Counted from the first letter of the stretch, positions 1 to 7,070 are shown. The stretch is DNA of 8,912 bases from WS-2 sp964650245 (GCA_964650245.1 CAZYQK010000130.1:1-8912); one strand, 5' to 3'. Numbers and translations are program-made. The notes: generated by a model from the sequence alone, not told the origin.

Positions 1-553
1 AGGCCTGCATCATGCCGTACTCGATCCCGTTGTGGATCATCTTGGCGAAGTGCCCGGCGCCGGCGGGCCCCACGTGCCGCCAGCCCTCCTTCGGCGCGAG
101 CGAATCGAGCGCGGGCCTGAGCCGCGCGATGGACGACGGCTCGCCGCCCAGCATCATGCAGTAGCCCAGCTCGAGCCCCCAGATCCCGCCCGAGACGCCG
201 GCGTCCACGAACGCGAGCCCCGCGCCCTTCAGCCGCTCGGCGCGGCGGCGCGAGTCCCGGTAGTTGGAGTTGCCGCCGTCCACCACGAGATCGCCGGGCG
301 CCAGGAGCGGGAGAAGCTGGTCGAGGAGGTCGTCCACCGGTGTGCCCGCCGGGATCATGAGCCACATCTCGCGCGGCGCCTTGAGCGCGGCCGCGAGCGC
401 GGCGAGGGACGCAGCACCCTCGGCCCCGTGCGACTTCGCCTCCGCGACCTTGTTCGCGCTCCGGTTCCACGCCACGACGCGATGACCAGCCCGCGCCAGG
501 CGAATCGTCATGTTCAAGCCCATGCGGCCGAGACCGATGAATCCGATGTCCAT
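1..553 (-). CDS. gnd: 6-phosphogluconate dehydrogenase, short form, N-terminal part (runs off left edge)
   Basis: The enzyme oxidatively decarboxylates 6-phosphogluconate to ribulose-5-phosphate in the cytosolic pentose phosphate pathway. The 184 visible residues include the N-terminal Rossmann loop (GFIGLGRMGLNM, residues 4-15), the GGNSNYRD segment (93-100), the VSGG substrate-binding motif within DAGVSGGIWGLE (117-128), and the catalytic-Lys region ending KMIHNGIEYGMMQA (171-184; K171 is the presumed catalytic Lys). The GIWGLE and GYCMMLGG wording fits the short YqeC/GndA-like form of about 300 residues rather than the long 470-residue enzyme. The short class uses NAD or NADP depending on the member, and cofactor choice cannot be read here. 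The ATG at 553 sits directly before the Rossmann strand. Only a weak purine stretch precedes it. The C-terminal helical domain lies outside the window. The gene is 171 bases downstream of the DUF4331 gene on the same strand. Confidence 0.93.
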   Translation of the reverse strand, partial: MDIGFIGLGRMGLNMTIRLARAGHRVVAWNRSANKVAEAKSHGAEGAASLAALAAALKAPREMWLMIPAGTPVDDLLDQLLPLLAPGDLVVDGGNSNYRDSRRRAERLKGAGLAFVDAGVSGGIWGLELGYCMMLGGEPSSIARLRPALDSLAPKEGWRHVGPAGAGHFAKMIHNGIEYGMMQA

Positions 554-631
554 GCGATCGCCCCAGGCGGGAGAAGATGGAGTGTGGCGGGCGTCCGGAG
601 CCCGCCTGCATCGGGCGGCATGGTGGCCCGA

Positions 632-646
632 GCGCCCCCGGGGCGC
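632..646 (-). terminator. Perfect GC palindrome between DUF4331 and gnd, terminator-like
   Basis: Arms gcgccc (632-637) and gggcgc (641-646) enclose a 3-base loop. It is the second hairpin downstream of the DUF4331 stop. There is no T-tract on either strand, so intrinsic termination is not assured. It could equally be a leader structure for gnd. Confidence 0.25.
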
Positions 647-667
647 AAGCCCGTTGTCGCGAATGGT

Positions 668-699
668 CCGCGGGCCCAGCCTTGCGGCCGGGCCCGCGG
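668..699 (-). terminator. 10-bp inverted repeat downstream of DUF4331 stop, terminator-like
   Basis: A perfect 10-base inverted repeat, ccgcgggccc (668-677) and gggcccgcgg (690-699), encloses a 12-base loop. It begins 25 bases after the TAG of the DUF4331 gene (725-727). No run of T follows on the minus strand. A role as a 3' end stabiliser or weak terminator is inferred from position only. The rest of the 554-724 gap shows no gene. Confidence 0.35.
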
Positions 700-724
700 G
701 GGATCGCTCGCCGACGATGTCTTC

Positions 725-2494
725 CTACCGGAGTACGATCTTCCGGCTCGCGACCATTTGATTGTCCGCCGTGAAGCGCGCGAAGTAAACGCCCTTTCCG
801 GCGCTCGCGCCGCTCTCGGCGCGGCCGTCCCACATGGCGCGGAAGGTGCCGGGGGCGGCGTCCTGGTTCACGAGCGTGCGGATCTCACGACCCGCCACGT
901 CGTAGATCTTGAGGCTCACGCGCGCGGTCTTCGCCACGGTGAACTCGAGCGCCGACTGCGATGCGGGATTGGCGCCCGCGAACTCCAGCGGCGACACCGC
1001 AGCCTCGCCGCCTTCGTCCGCGGACGACGCGCCGGACTCCTCGTCGCCCGACTCGATCGCGCCGTCGTCGTCGTTGTCGTTGCCCAGGCTCCTGGGGCTC
1101 ACGCCGTGCTGATTCGGGTGATGGCGATGGTTGAACGGGTTGTGCGGCGGCGCGACGTACGGGAAGTACGGCAGGTAGGGCACGTCGTTCACGTCGATGC
1201 CGTCGCCGAGCTGGTTGTTGGGAGCGATGTTGAAGCCGGGCACCAGCACGCCCGCCACCACGCGCTCGGCGATGTCCACCACGTCGTCGCCGAGACGGCG
1301 CCCGTTGGGGAAGCCCGCGACGTCGCCGGCCAGAACGCCGAGCCGGTTGGGCGAGGCGCTCGCCGGAATGGTCATGTTGAGGCGCAGCATCTCGCCGGGC
1401 GAAACGCCGGCCGGCTGGTTCAAGCCTGCGACCCCGGTCGCGAACACCGCGACGATGTCGGCGCGCGGGGCGGGCGGGACGCTGATGCCGTAGAGCAGGT
1501 TGAGCAGGATCGCCAGCTCGGGATTGACGACAGATGCGCCGAAGTTGGCGACGTCGTTGTACGGCTCGCTGGCGTTGAACTTGTCCTTGTCCTTGAGCGG
1601 GATCACCACCTCGTTCACGAGCGGCATGCCGAGGCGCGACACCTGGACCTCATCGCCGCTGAACGACATGGTGCCGTCGGCGTTGAGGGTGCGGGTCTGC
1701 GCGCGCTCCGCGGTGTCCCAGATCCCGATGATGTGGTTGTTGAGCCCGGCGCTCGGCGCCATGCCGTCCCGGGTGAGTTTGTTCTTCGGCACCTGGAGCA
1801 CGATGGACATCACGTTGAAGCCGCCCACGCCGTCCACGCCCTTGCCCTTGTCGCCCGGCACCCTGCGGATGGTGAGCAGGTCGAAGATCGCGGCGAGGTC
1901 CACGAAGAACGGATCGTCGCGCGGGCCGACGAACACCTTGTAGCCGCCCGGCAGGTTCTGGATCGCAGACTGGGCGAGCGCGGCGTAGTCCGGCATCGAG
2001 ACCGGGCCCACGAAGTAGGGTGCGACCGGAAGATCGGTGCCGAGCACGGTCTCGGTCTCCACCCCGCCCGAGATCTCGATGCGCTTGAGGCTGTAGCTCT
2101 GCCGCACGTTGAGATCGGGATCGGTGAGGCTGGTCACCACGCCGGTGTTGTAGAGGAACGTGGCGCCGGTCTCGCGCGTGGTCTTGAAGCTGAACTCGAA
2201 GCGCAGGTGCTTGTGGGCGTCGCCGACGTTGTCGATGTTGATGTAGTAGGTCGCGTCGTCGTCGAAGCTCGCGTAGTTGGGGCCGCTGTTCGGCTCGATC
2301 AGCGGCACCCAGTTGCCGACGAAGGTGACGGCGTTGGGCGCGTCGCCGGCGACCCAGGCGTAGAGATCGGTGTCGTCGGCGAGCCGGTCCTTCGAGGTGC
2401 CGGGGGCCTCGCTGTGACTGGAGGCGAGGGCGGTCGCGGCGAGCGCGACCCCCGCGGCGAACAGCGCGGCGGTGAGCAGGTGCTTGAAACGCAT
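725..2494 (-). CDS. Exported DUF4331 family protein with FlgD-like C-terminal tail
   Basis: A 589-residue exported protein of unknown biochemical function. Residues 1-25 form a clear signal peptide: basic MRFK, a hydrophobic core, then ALA before SSHSEAP, with likely cleavage after A25. The DUF4331 body covers about 26-450. Its family-type segments include SSHSEAP (25-31), DDTDLYAW (40-47), GPRDDPFFVDL (190-200), VNEVVIPL (293-300), FPNGRRLGDDVVDIA (395-409) and NDVPYLPYFPY (436-446). A linker rich first in His/Asn (451-463) and then in Asp/Glu (472-497) leads to a FlgD-type Ig-like module at about 512-589 (SLKIYDVAGREIRTL, then GVYFARF). Such tails usually end secreted or surface proteins in FCB-type bacteria and may serve sorting or anchoring. 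An in-frame ATG 26 codons upstream (2572) is rejected because it would bury the signal peptide behind an unrelated tail. The chosen start has AAAGGG about 8 bases upstream. It ends in TAG. Confidence 0.9.
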   Translation of the reverse strand: MRFKHLLTAALFAAGVALAATALASSHSEAPGTSKDRLADDTDLYAWVAGDAPNAVTFVGNWVPLIEPNSGPNYASFDDDATYYINIDNVGDAHKHLRFEFSFKTTRETGATFLYNTGVVTSLTDPDLNVRQSYSLKRIEISGGVETETVLGTDLPVAPYFVGPVSMPDYAALAQSAIQNLPGGYKVFVGPRDDPFFVDLAAIFDLLTIRRVPGDKGKGVDGVGGFNVMSIVLQVPKNKLTRDGMAPSAGLNNHIIGIWDTAERAQTRTLNADGTMSFSGDEVQVSRLGMPLVNEVVIPLKDKDKFNASEPYNDVANFGASVVNPELAILLNLLYGISVPPAPRADIVAVFATGVAGLNQPAGVSPGEMLRLNMTIPASASPNRLGVLAGDVAGFPNGRRLGDDVVDIAERVVAGVLVPGFNIAPNNQLGDGIDVNDVPYLPYFPYVAPPHNPFNHRHHPNQHGVSPRSLGNDNDDDGAIESGDEESGASSADEGGEAAVSPLEFAGANPASQSALEFTVAKTARVSLKIYDVAGREIRTLVNQDAAPGTFRAMWDGRAESGASAGKGVYFARFTADNQMVASRKIVLR

Positions 2495-2657
2495 GGAGGA
2501 GCCCTTTCGTGCGCCGAAGCGCGTTGCAGTGGACGGGGCCCGGGGGGCGACCGCCGTGGGGACCGCGTTCACCCGGTGTTCAGGGCACGCGGCTGGCCTG
2601 CACGAAGCCCATGTGCTTCACGGCGTGGGCCCCGGCATCAGGGCCCGGAACGCCGCA
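2495..2657. other. Intergenic gap between the MFS and DUF4331 genes
   Basis: No gene is supported in these 163 bases. On the minus strand it should hold the end of the MFS transcript and any DUF4331 promoter. A gggccc/gggccc pair (2627-2632 and 2641-2646, 8-base loop) lies just downstream of the MFS stop and could fold into a 6-bp stem. No T-tract and no convincing -35/-10 pair were found. Confidence 0.5.
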
Positions 2658-3866
2658 TCAGGCTCCGAGCGTCGACCCTTCTACGGGGGCGGCCCCGGAC
2701 CGGATGAGGGCTTCCTCCGGCGCCCGTCCCACCGCTGCGGGCAGGGCGAGCGCGCAGCCCAGCCCGGCCAGCAGCAGGCAGCTGAGGCAGGCAAGTCCGG
2801 CGGTGAGACCGTAGGCGTCGGCAAGTGCCCCGACCGGGCCGATCAGCAGCGCCCCCAGTCCCCACGCCGCGCCCATCAGAAGGCTCGAGATGGTCGAGGA
2901 GTGGCGCGGCGACAGCTCCTGCCCCAGCACCACGTTGATCGGAAGCGAGGCCTGCAGCACGAAGCCGCCGAGGATCAGGCACGCGAGCCCCGGGGCGTCG
3001 GGGAGGAACAGGAACAGGAAGAAGAGCGGGGTCGCCCCGATGAACGATGCCACCACCACGCGCCGCCCGCCCCAGCGCTCCGCGAGCCAGCCTCCGACGA
3101 AGCCGCCGAGCGCGCCCAGCGCCAGGTACGCGGTGAGCAGCGCGCCGCCCGCCGCGACCGAGAAGCCGCGGTCGTGGAGCCGGATCGGGAGGAACGTCAT
3201 GAAGCCATAGCTGACCGCCGAGCGGGTCACCACCGCGAAGTAGAGCAGCGTCAGCGGGCGCAGCACCGGCTTGAGCTCGGCGAAGGTCGGGCGCGCTCCC
3301 TGGTGCCGATCGCGTGGGGCGACGCGGGCGAACCAGACCAGCAGCAGGACCGACACCAGCAGACCGGGGAACGCCGCGATCCAGGTGCGCTCGAGCCCCA
3401 CCGCCGCCACCACGCTCACCGCGAACAGCGGCCCGAGCGCGAAACCGAGCGTGCCGCCGGTGACGAAGAACGACATCGCGAGCGCGCGGCGCGGGGAGAG
3501 ATCGCTCGCCAGCACCGCCGCCTGCGGATGGAAAGCTGCGACCCCGACGCCGCCCAGCATCAGCAGCGCGACCAGCGTCGCGTAGTTCGGCGCGAGGCCG
3601 ATGCAGCTCAGGAACACGGCCGCGACCAGCGGGCCGAATGCCACGAACCAGGGACGGTGGACGCGGTCGGCGAGCATCCCGAACAGCGGCTGGGCGAACG
3701 ACGACGAGAGCGCGGCGAGCGCGACCAGCGAGCCGACCAGCGTGAGGCTCAGGTGGAGCTTGACGACCAGCAGCGGCAGCAGCGGCGAGAAGAAGCTGGA
3801 ATACGAGTCGATCGTGAAGTGACCGAACGAGACGAGGGCGAGGCGGGGAGTCAGCAGGCGACGCAT
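2658..3866 (-). CDS. MFS transporter, Fsr (fosmidomycin-resistance)-like
   Basis: A 402-residue inner-membrane permease with about 12 hydrophobic segments, the usual length for the major facilitator superfamily. The first segment carries HFTIDSYSSFFSPLLPLL (16-33). The loop after helix 2 reads GMLADRVHRPW (63-73), matching the MFS signature. GVGVAAFHPQ (106-115) resembles the GxxxFHPE segment of Fsr-type exporters and is the main reason for that assignment. GGFVGGWLAERWGGRR (254-269) is the equivalent loop of the second half. Fsr-like proteins are proton-driven drug or metabolite exporters; the substrate here is unknown. The ATG at 3866 is chosen because it immediately precedes the first membrane helix. 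A longer reading to 4112 would overlap the kinase C-terminus and is Arg/Ser-rich. No clear Shine-Dalgarno is seen, and GTG at 3890 is a possible alternative. It lies 82 bases downstream of the sensor kinase on the same strand, so co-transcription is possible. Confidence 0.88.
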   Translation of the reverse strand: MRRLLTPRLALVSFGHFTIDSYSSFFSPLLPLLVVKLHLSLTLVGSLVALAALSSSFAQPLFGMLADRVHRPWFVAFGPLVAAVFLSCIGLAPNYATLVALLMLGGVGVAAFHPQAAVLASDLSPRRALAMSFFVTGGTLGFALGPLFAVSVVAAVGLERTWIAAFPGLLVSVLLLVWFARVAPRDRHQGARPTFAELKPVLRPLTLLYFAVVTRSAVSYGFMTFLPIRLHDRGFSVAAGGALLTAYLALGALGGFVGGWLAERWGGRRVVVASFIGATPLFFLFLFLPDAPGLACLILGGFVLQASLPINVVLGQELSPRHSSTISSLLMGAAWGLGALLIGPVGALADAYGLTAGLACLSCLLLAGLGCALALPAAVGRAPEEALIRSGAAPVEGSTLGA

Positions 3867-3889
3867 GGAGCGCGGACGATAGCACAGCA

Positions 3890-3918
3890 CCCGCGCCTGA
3901 ACGCCGCGCGGGCGCGGG
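3890..3918 (-). terminator. 8-bp inverted repeat between kinase and MFS genes
   Basis: A perfect repeat, cccgcgcc (3890-3897) and ggcgcggg (3911-3918), with a 13-base loop. It sits between the kinase stop and the MFS start, and no T-tract follows on the minus strand. It is the second of two adjacent hairpins. It could attenuate read-through from the kinase into the MFS gene, or weakly terminate. Confidence 0.3.
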
Positions 3919-3926
3919 AGGTTTCG

Positions 3927-3947
3927 GCGAGACTCGCCCGGTCTCGC
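3927..3947 (-). terminator. 7-bp hairpin directly after the kinase stop codon
   Basis: Perfect arms gcgagac (3927-3933) and gtctcgc (3941-3947) with a 7-base loop. The hairpin begins one base after the kinase TAG (3949-3951). Downstream on the minus strand reads CGAAACCTCC, not a T-run. Its position directly at the 3' end of the gene supports a transcript-end role, but canonical intrinsic termination is not shown. Confidence 0.35.
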
Positions 3948-3948
3948 G

Positions 3949-6699
3949 CTACGCGGCGCGCTGCAGGATCTGGTCGAGGCGCTGCACGTACTCGCGCGTG
4001 CGCTCGACTTCCTTCTGCGCCCGGTCGAGCAGGGCGGGCGCGCCGCCGAGTTGCTCGTCCTCGGCGAGGTGCTCCAGTTCCCCGAACACGTGGCTGCACG
4101 CCACCGCGCCAATGGTGGCGGACATGCCCTTCAAGCCGTGCGCCTCGAACTCGATGCGGCGCGCGTCGAATGCGATCACGGCCTCCTGTAGACGCTCGAG
4201 CCGGGGCTCAACGTCGGCGAGGAAGGTCTGAAGCAGCGCGCCGCGCAGCGCCGGGATGCCCATCGAGGCTTCTTCGAGCCGCGTGGCATCGAACGTCACC
4301 GGCTCCGCGGCCGGCGTCTCGGCCTCGACTCCGGTGTGCGGTCCGGCCCACGGCGATGACGCGCCACCGGTGCCCCCCTGCGTCTCGTCACCGTCTCTCC
4401 GCACCAGCTTGAGGCCCGGCGCCTCGAGAGAGGTGTGATCGCCCGGAGCAGGCTCGCCACCGCGCGGCTCCGCCGCGCGCTCGGTCGCGACCGCCGGCTG
4501 GGTGGGCGGCGAGCCGCCCTCCAGCACCGGCCGGGTCCAATGCTCGACCGTGGCGCTCAACTGGCCCAGATCGATCGGCTTCGAAAGGTAGTCGTCCATG
4601 CCCGCGGCGAGGCAGCGCTCGCGGTCGCCGGGCCCGACGCTGCCGGTCATCGCGATAATCGGGGTGCGCGGACGGCCGCGTTCACGCGCGCGGATCGCGG
4701 CCGCCGCCTTGTAGCCGTCCATGCCCGGCATCTGGATGTCCATCAGGATGACGTCGTAGCGCTGGCGCTCGACCGCTTCCAGCGCCTTCGCGGCGTCGGT
4801 CGCGACGTCGATGGTGTAGCCCAGGCGCTTGAGCGCCCAGTCCGCCACCAGCTGGTTCACCGCGTTGTCCTCGACTACCAGGACGCGCATGCGCCGGCGC
4901 CGCGCCTCGGCCAGCGAGTGGCGGGTGACCAGCTCCGAAGTGTTCTCACCGGACTGCGCGTTGCCCACCACCTCGACCAGCGCTGCGTAGAGCTCCGTCC
5001 ATTGCACCGGTTTCAACAGGTAGGCCGCGAACCCGAGCGACCGGGCGCGCGCCGCGTCCCCGCGACGGCCGACGGTCGTCATCAGCAGCATGATGGTGCG
5101 GTCGAGCTTCTCGTCCGCGCGAAAAGCGCCGCCCAGCTGCTCGCCGTCCATGCCCGGCTGCTGCATCTCGATCAGCGCCACCTGGTACGGCTCGCCGCGC
5201 CGGGCGGCGGCGCGCGCCTTCTCCAGTGCGTCCTCGGCGTGCTCGGCGTGCTCCGGGCGGCAGCCCCAGGCCGTGAGCATCTCGGCGAGCGAGTCGCGGA
5301 TGATGCGCGAGGGATCCACCACCAGCACGCGAAGCCCGCGCAACTGGACGTTCGGCGGGTTCGGCACCACGACCGACGCCGCCTGCTTCATGAACGGCAG
5401 CGTGAACCAGAACCGGCTGCCCTGCTGGGGCTCGCTCTCGACGCCCACCTCGCCGCCCATCAGCGAGACGAGCTGGCGCGAGATCGAGAGCCCGAGCCCG
5501 GTGCCGCCGAACCGCCGCGCGGTCGAGGCGTCGCCCTGGGTGTAGCTGTCGAAGGCGTGGCCAGCCTGCTCCTCGGTCATCCCGACCCCGGTGTCCGCCA
5601 CCGTGAACCTGAGCTTCACCCGCTCGTCGTCTTCCTGCAGCCGCTCGACCCGCATCGCGACCTCGCCGCTCTCCGTGAACTTGATGGCGTTGCCCACCAG
5701 GTTCACCAGCACCTGCCGCACCCGGCCCGGATCGCCCTTGAGCCGCGACGGCACCTCGTGGTGGACCTTGCACTGGAAGTCGAGCGACTTCTCGTTCGCG
5801 AGCGGGGCCATGAGCGTGGCGACTTCGTCCACTGTCACGCGCAGGTCGAATTCGAGGTCTTCGAGCGGGAGCTTGCCCGCCTCGAGGCGCGAGAAGTCGA
5901 GCGTGTCATTGATCAGGTGGATGAGCGCCTTCGCCGACGTCTGGATCACCTCGACCAGATTCCGCTGATCGTTGTCCAGCTCGGTCTCGAGCAGGAGCTG
6001 CGTCATTCCCATCACGCCGTTCATCGGCGTGCGGATCTCGTGGCTCATCTGGGCGAGGAAGTCGGTCTTGATCTGCGCCGTGGCGCGCGCCTGCTCGAGC
6101 TGGGCCGTGAGCTGCTCGACCTGGTGCGCGTTGGCGGCCGCGGCGGCGACGATGGCTTCCGCCGCGGTGGCGTCGCCGGAGTCGGGCATTGGCTCGGGCG
6201 TCGCCGCGGCGGGCGGGTGCTCGCGAGTCGCGCCGGCGTCGTCGCCGTTCTCTGCGCGCGGCGACGGCGGGCGGACGTCCGAGAGCGCCAGCGCGTCGCT
6301 CGCCGGCCGCGCCGAGCCCACGTACACGATCTCGCCGTCCACGCGCTCGACCCGGCGCACGCGGACCTCGAGACGCACCTTGTGGCCGTCGAGCGCGGTG
6401 AGCGTGACGGCCTCCTCGAACGCCGCGTTCGGGAGCCCCCGCAAGTGGCGCACCAGACGGCGCGCGACGCGCAGCCGTTCCGCGGGCGCGAGCAGCATGG
6501 TGAACGGCCGCCCCAGCAGATCTCCGGGCCGCGGCCCGAGCAGCGATTCGGTCGCGGCGTTGAGCCACGCGAAGCGGCCGGCCGCGTCGCAGCAGAAGAT
6601 CAGGTCGGGCGAGAGCTCGAGCAGCTCGCGCAGGCCGATCGCGGGCGTCGAACCGACACCCGAGAAGGCATGGGAACCCACTGCGTGCTTGTCGTTCAT
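3949..6699 (-). CDS. Hybrid sensor histidine kinase: PAS-HisKA-HATPase-REC-REC-HPt
   Basis: A 916-residue phosphorelay kinase of BarA-like 'unorthodox' layout, but with no visible membrane helix, so probably cytosolic. A PAS domain spans about 22-133 (SPDLIFCCDAAGRFAWLNAA). A Pro/Ala-rich linker and short coiled coil (190-215) lead to HisKA with the phospho-acceptor H220 in FLAQMSHEIRTPMNG. The HATPase has its N-box at NLVGNAIKF (333-341), with DTGVGM (369-374) and GGTGLGL (398-404). REC1 (about 455-580) has Glu at the phospho-acceptor position (E511 in LIEMQQPGMDG) and VVDP in place of an acidic pair, while K563 is retained. REC2 (about 603-722) is canonical: E610/D611, D654, T685, K707. The C-terminal HPt has H854 in EAHGLKGMSATIGA. 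The ATG at 6699 precedes the PAS domain, with a GAGG only 4 bases upstream. The frame stays open upstream to 7059, but that stretch has no domain character. No output response regulator is in the window, so its partner is elsewhere. Confidence 0.93.
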   Translation of the reverse strand: MNDKHAVGSHAFSGVGSTPAIGLRELLELSPDLIFCCDAAGRFAWLNAATESLLGPRPGDLLGRPFTMLLAPAERLRVARRLVRHLRGLPNAAFEEAVTLTALDGHKVRLEVRVRRVERVDGEIVYVGSARPASDALALSDVRPPSPRAENGDDAGATREHPPAAATPEPMPDSGDATAAEAIVAAAAANAHQVEQLTAQLEQARATAQIKTDFLAQMSHEIRTPMNGVMGMTQLLLETELDNDQRNLVEVIQTSAKALIHLINDTLDFSRLEAGKLPLEDLEFDLRVTVDEVATLMAPLANEKSLDFQCKVHHEVPSRLKGDPGRVRQVLVNLVGNAIKFTESGEVAMRVERLQEDDERVKLRFTVADTGVGMTEEQAGHAFDSYTQGDASTARRFGGTGLGLSISRQLVSLMGGEVGVESEPQQGSRFWFTLPFMKQAASVVVPNPPNVQLRGLRVLVVDPSRIIRDSLAEMLTAWGCRPEHAEHAEDALEKARAAARRGEPYQVALIEMQQPGMDGEQLGGAFRADEKLDRTIMLLMTTVGRRGDAARARSLGFAAYLLKPVQWTELYAALVEVVGNAQSGENTSELVTRHSLAEARRRRMRVLVVEDNAVNQLVADWALKRLGYTIDVATDAAKALEAVERQRYDVILMDIQMPGMDGYKAAAAIRARERGRPRTPIIAMTGSVGPGDRERCLAAGMDDYLSKPIDLGQLSATVEHWTRPVLEGGSPPTQPAVATERAAEPRGGEPAPGDHTSLEAPGLKLVRRDGDETQGGTGGASSPWAGPHTGVEAETPAAEPVTFDATRLEEASMGIPALRGALLQTFLADVEPRLERLQEAVIAFDARRIEFEAHGLKGMSATIGAVACSHVFGELEHLAEDEQLGGAPALLDRAQKEVERTREYVQRLDQILQRAA

Positions 6700-6842
6700 G
6701 TGGCCTCGGAGGGGATCGAGGAAGGTCAGGGGCCCGGCGTGCCTGCATCCGCCGGGGCCGGGCCGCTGACAGTCCTTGTCCGGGATGGTTTCGGCGATGA
6801 GGCGGAGGAACTTGAGAGCGGATCCGCGCGCGGAGAAAGGCG

Positions 6843-6871
6843 TTGACCTTCGTTCATTATCGGCATAGCTT
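6843..6871 (+). promoter_or_regulatory. Possible sigma-70-type promoter for the small ORF / TPR unit
   Basis: TTGACC (6843-6848, five of six to the -35 consensus) is followed after 17 bases by TAGCTT (6866-6871, three of six to the -10 consensus). Transcription from here would give a leader of about 190 bases. The weak -10 and the unknown host consensus keep this tentative. Confidence 0.3.
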
Positions 6872-6882
6872 TTCAGTGTCTT
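6856..6882 (-). promoter_or_regulatory. Possible promoter for the sensor kinase
   Basis: Read on the minus strand, AAGACA (6882-6877) is followed after 15 bases by GATAAT (6861-6856), the latter five of six to the -10 consensus. The spacing is short. It lies about 157 bases upstream of the kinase ATG and overlaps the plus-strand candidate, so the two directions could compete. Confidence 0.3.
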
Positions 6883-6952
6883 TCGTGCCTTTAGACCCTG
6901 GTCCGGAGCGACGCCGTGCGCGTTTCCCCTCATCCGACCTGCGGTTTTGACC

Positions 6953-6995
6953 GCGCCCTCGCGACTGCGCGCTTCCCGCGCGGCCGCGAGGGCGC
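6953..6995. repeat. Strong 11-bp inverted repeat with inner 5-bp stem
   Basis: Perfect arms gcgccctcgcg (6953-6963) and cgcgagggcgc (6985-6995) surround a 21-base loop. Within the loop gcgcg (6967-6971) and cgcgc (6977-6981) can pair again. It would be a very stable hairpin in the plus-strand leader, or upstream of the kinase promoter. No T-run follows on either side, so it is not a typical intrinsic terminator. Confidence 0.6.
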
Positions 6996-7010
6996 ATTGC
7001 TGTGTGCGAA

Positions 7011-7032
7011 GCGGCGGGCTCAAGCCCACCGC
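7011..7032. repeat. Imperfect inverted repeat in the leader of the small ORF
   Basis: Arms gcggcgggc and gcccaccgc flank a TCAA tetraloop, with a single mismatch (C7015/A7028). The stem lies 26 bases before the small ORF's Shine-Dalgarno. It is followed by the self-complementary ccccgcgcgggg at 7040-7051. It may influence ribosome access; this is inferred from position. Confidence 0.5.
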
Positions 7033-7057
7033 GCCGCGCCCCCGCGCGGGGAAGACC

Positions 7058-7063
7058 AAGGAG
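7058..7063 (+). promoter_or_regulatory. Strong Shine-Dalgarno for the small ORF
   Basis: AAGGAG lies 7 bases before the ATG at 7071. It is the best ribosome-binding site in the window. It fixes the start of the small ORF and is a main argument that the ORF is translated. Confidence 0.75.
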
Positions 7064-7070
7064 CGCTGAG

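Larger units (their letters stand above)
6700..7070. other. Divergent intergenic region with promoter patch and structured leader
   Basis: These 371 bases separate the minus-strand kinase from the plus-strand small ORF. No gene is supported here. The stretch 6841-6895 is visibly richer in A/T than its surroundings and holds promoter-like hexamers for both strands. From 6953 to 7051 there are three inverted repeats in a row, ending next to the Shine-Dalgarno of the small ORF. These parts are listed separately. Confidence 0.6.

Noticed and set aside
32..2707. 891-codon open frame on the plus strand
   Set aside because: It lies antisense to the clear gnd and DUF4331 genes. Its product is Arg/His/Ala-rich with no domain. 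Long antisense frames are expected at this G+C.
3867..4112. 82-codon N-terminal extension of the MFS transporter
   Set aside because: It is Arg/Ser/Ala-rich, overlaps the kinase HPt domain, and does not match the MFS N-terminus. The first membrane helix starts right after the ATG at 3866.
2472..4412. 646-codon plus-strand frame across the MFS gene
   Set aside because: The product is dominated by Arg, Gln and Glu, the typical complement of a GC-rich membrane-protein gene. The minus strand encodes a convincing MFS permease.
4435..6846. 803-codon plus-strand frame across the kinase
   Set aside because: It is antisense to well-defined HisKA, HATPase and receiver domains, and its own product has no recognisable domain.
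6953..7032. Riboswitch or small RNA gene in the leader
   Set aside because: The stems are real, but no conserved core of a known riboswitch class could be recognised. Simple GC palindromes are also frequent in such genomes.
6700..7059. 120-codon N-terminal extension of the kinase
   Set aside because: It is open in frame but low-complexity, crosses the AT-richer promoter patch and the inverted repeats, and has no domain. The ATG at 6699 sits just before the PAS domain.
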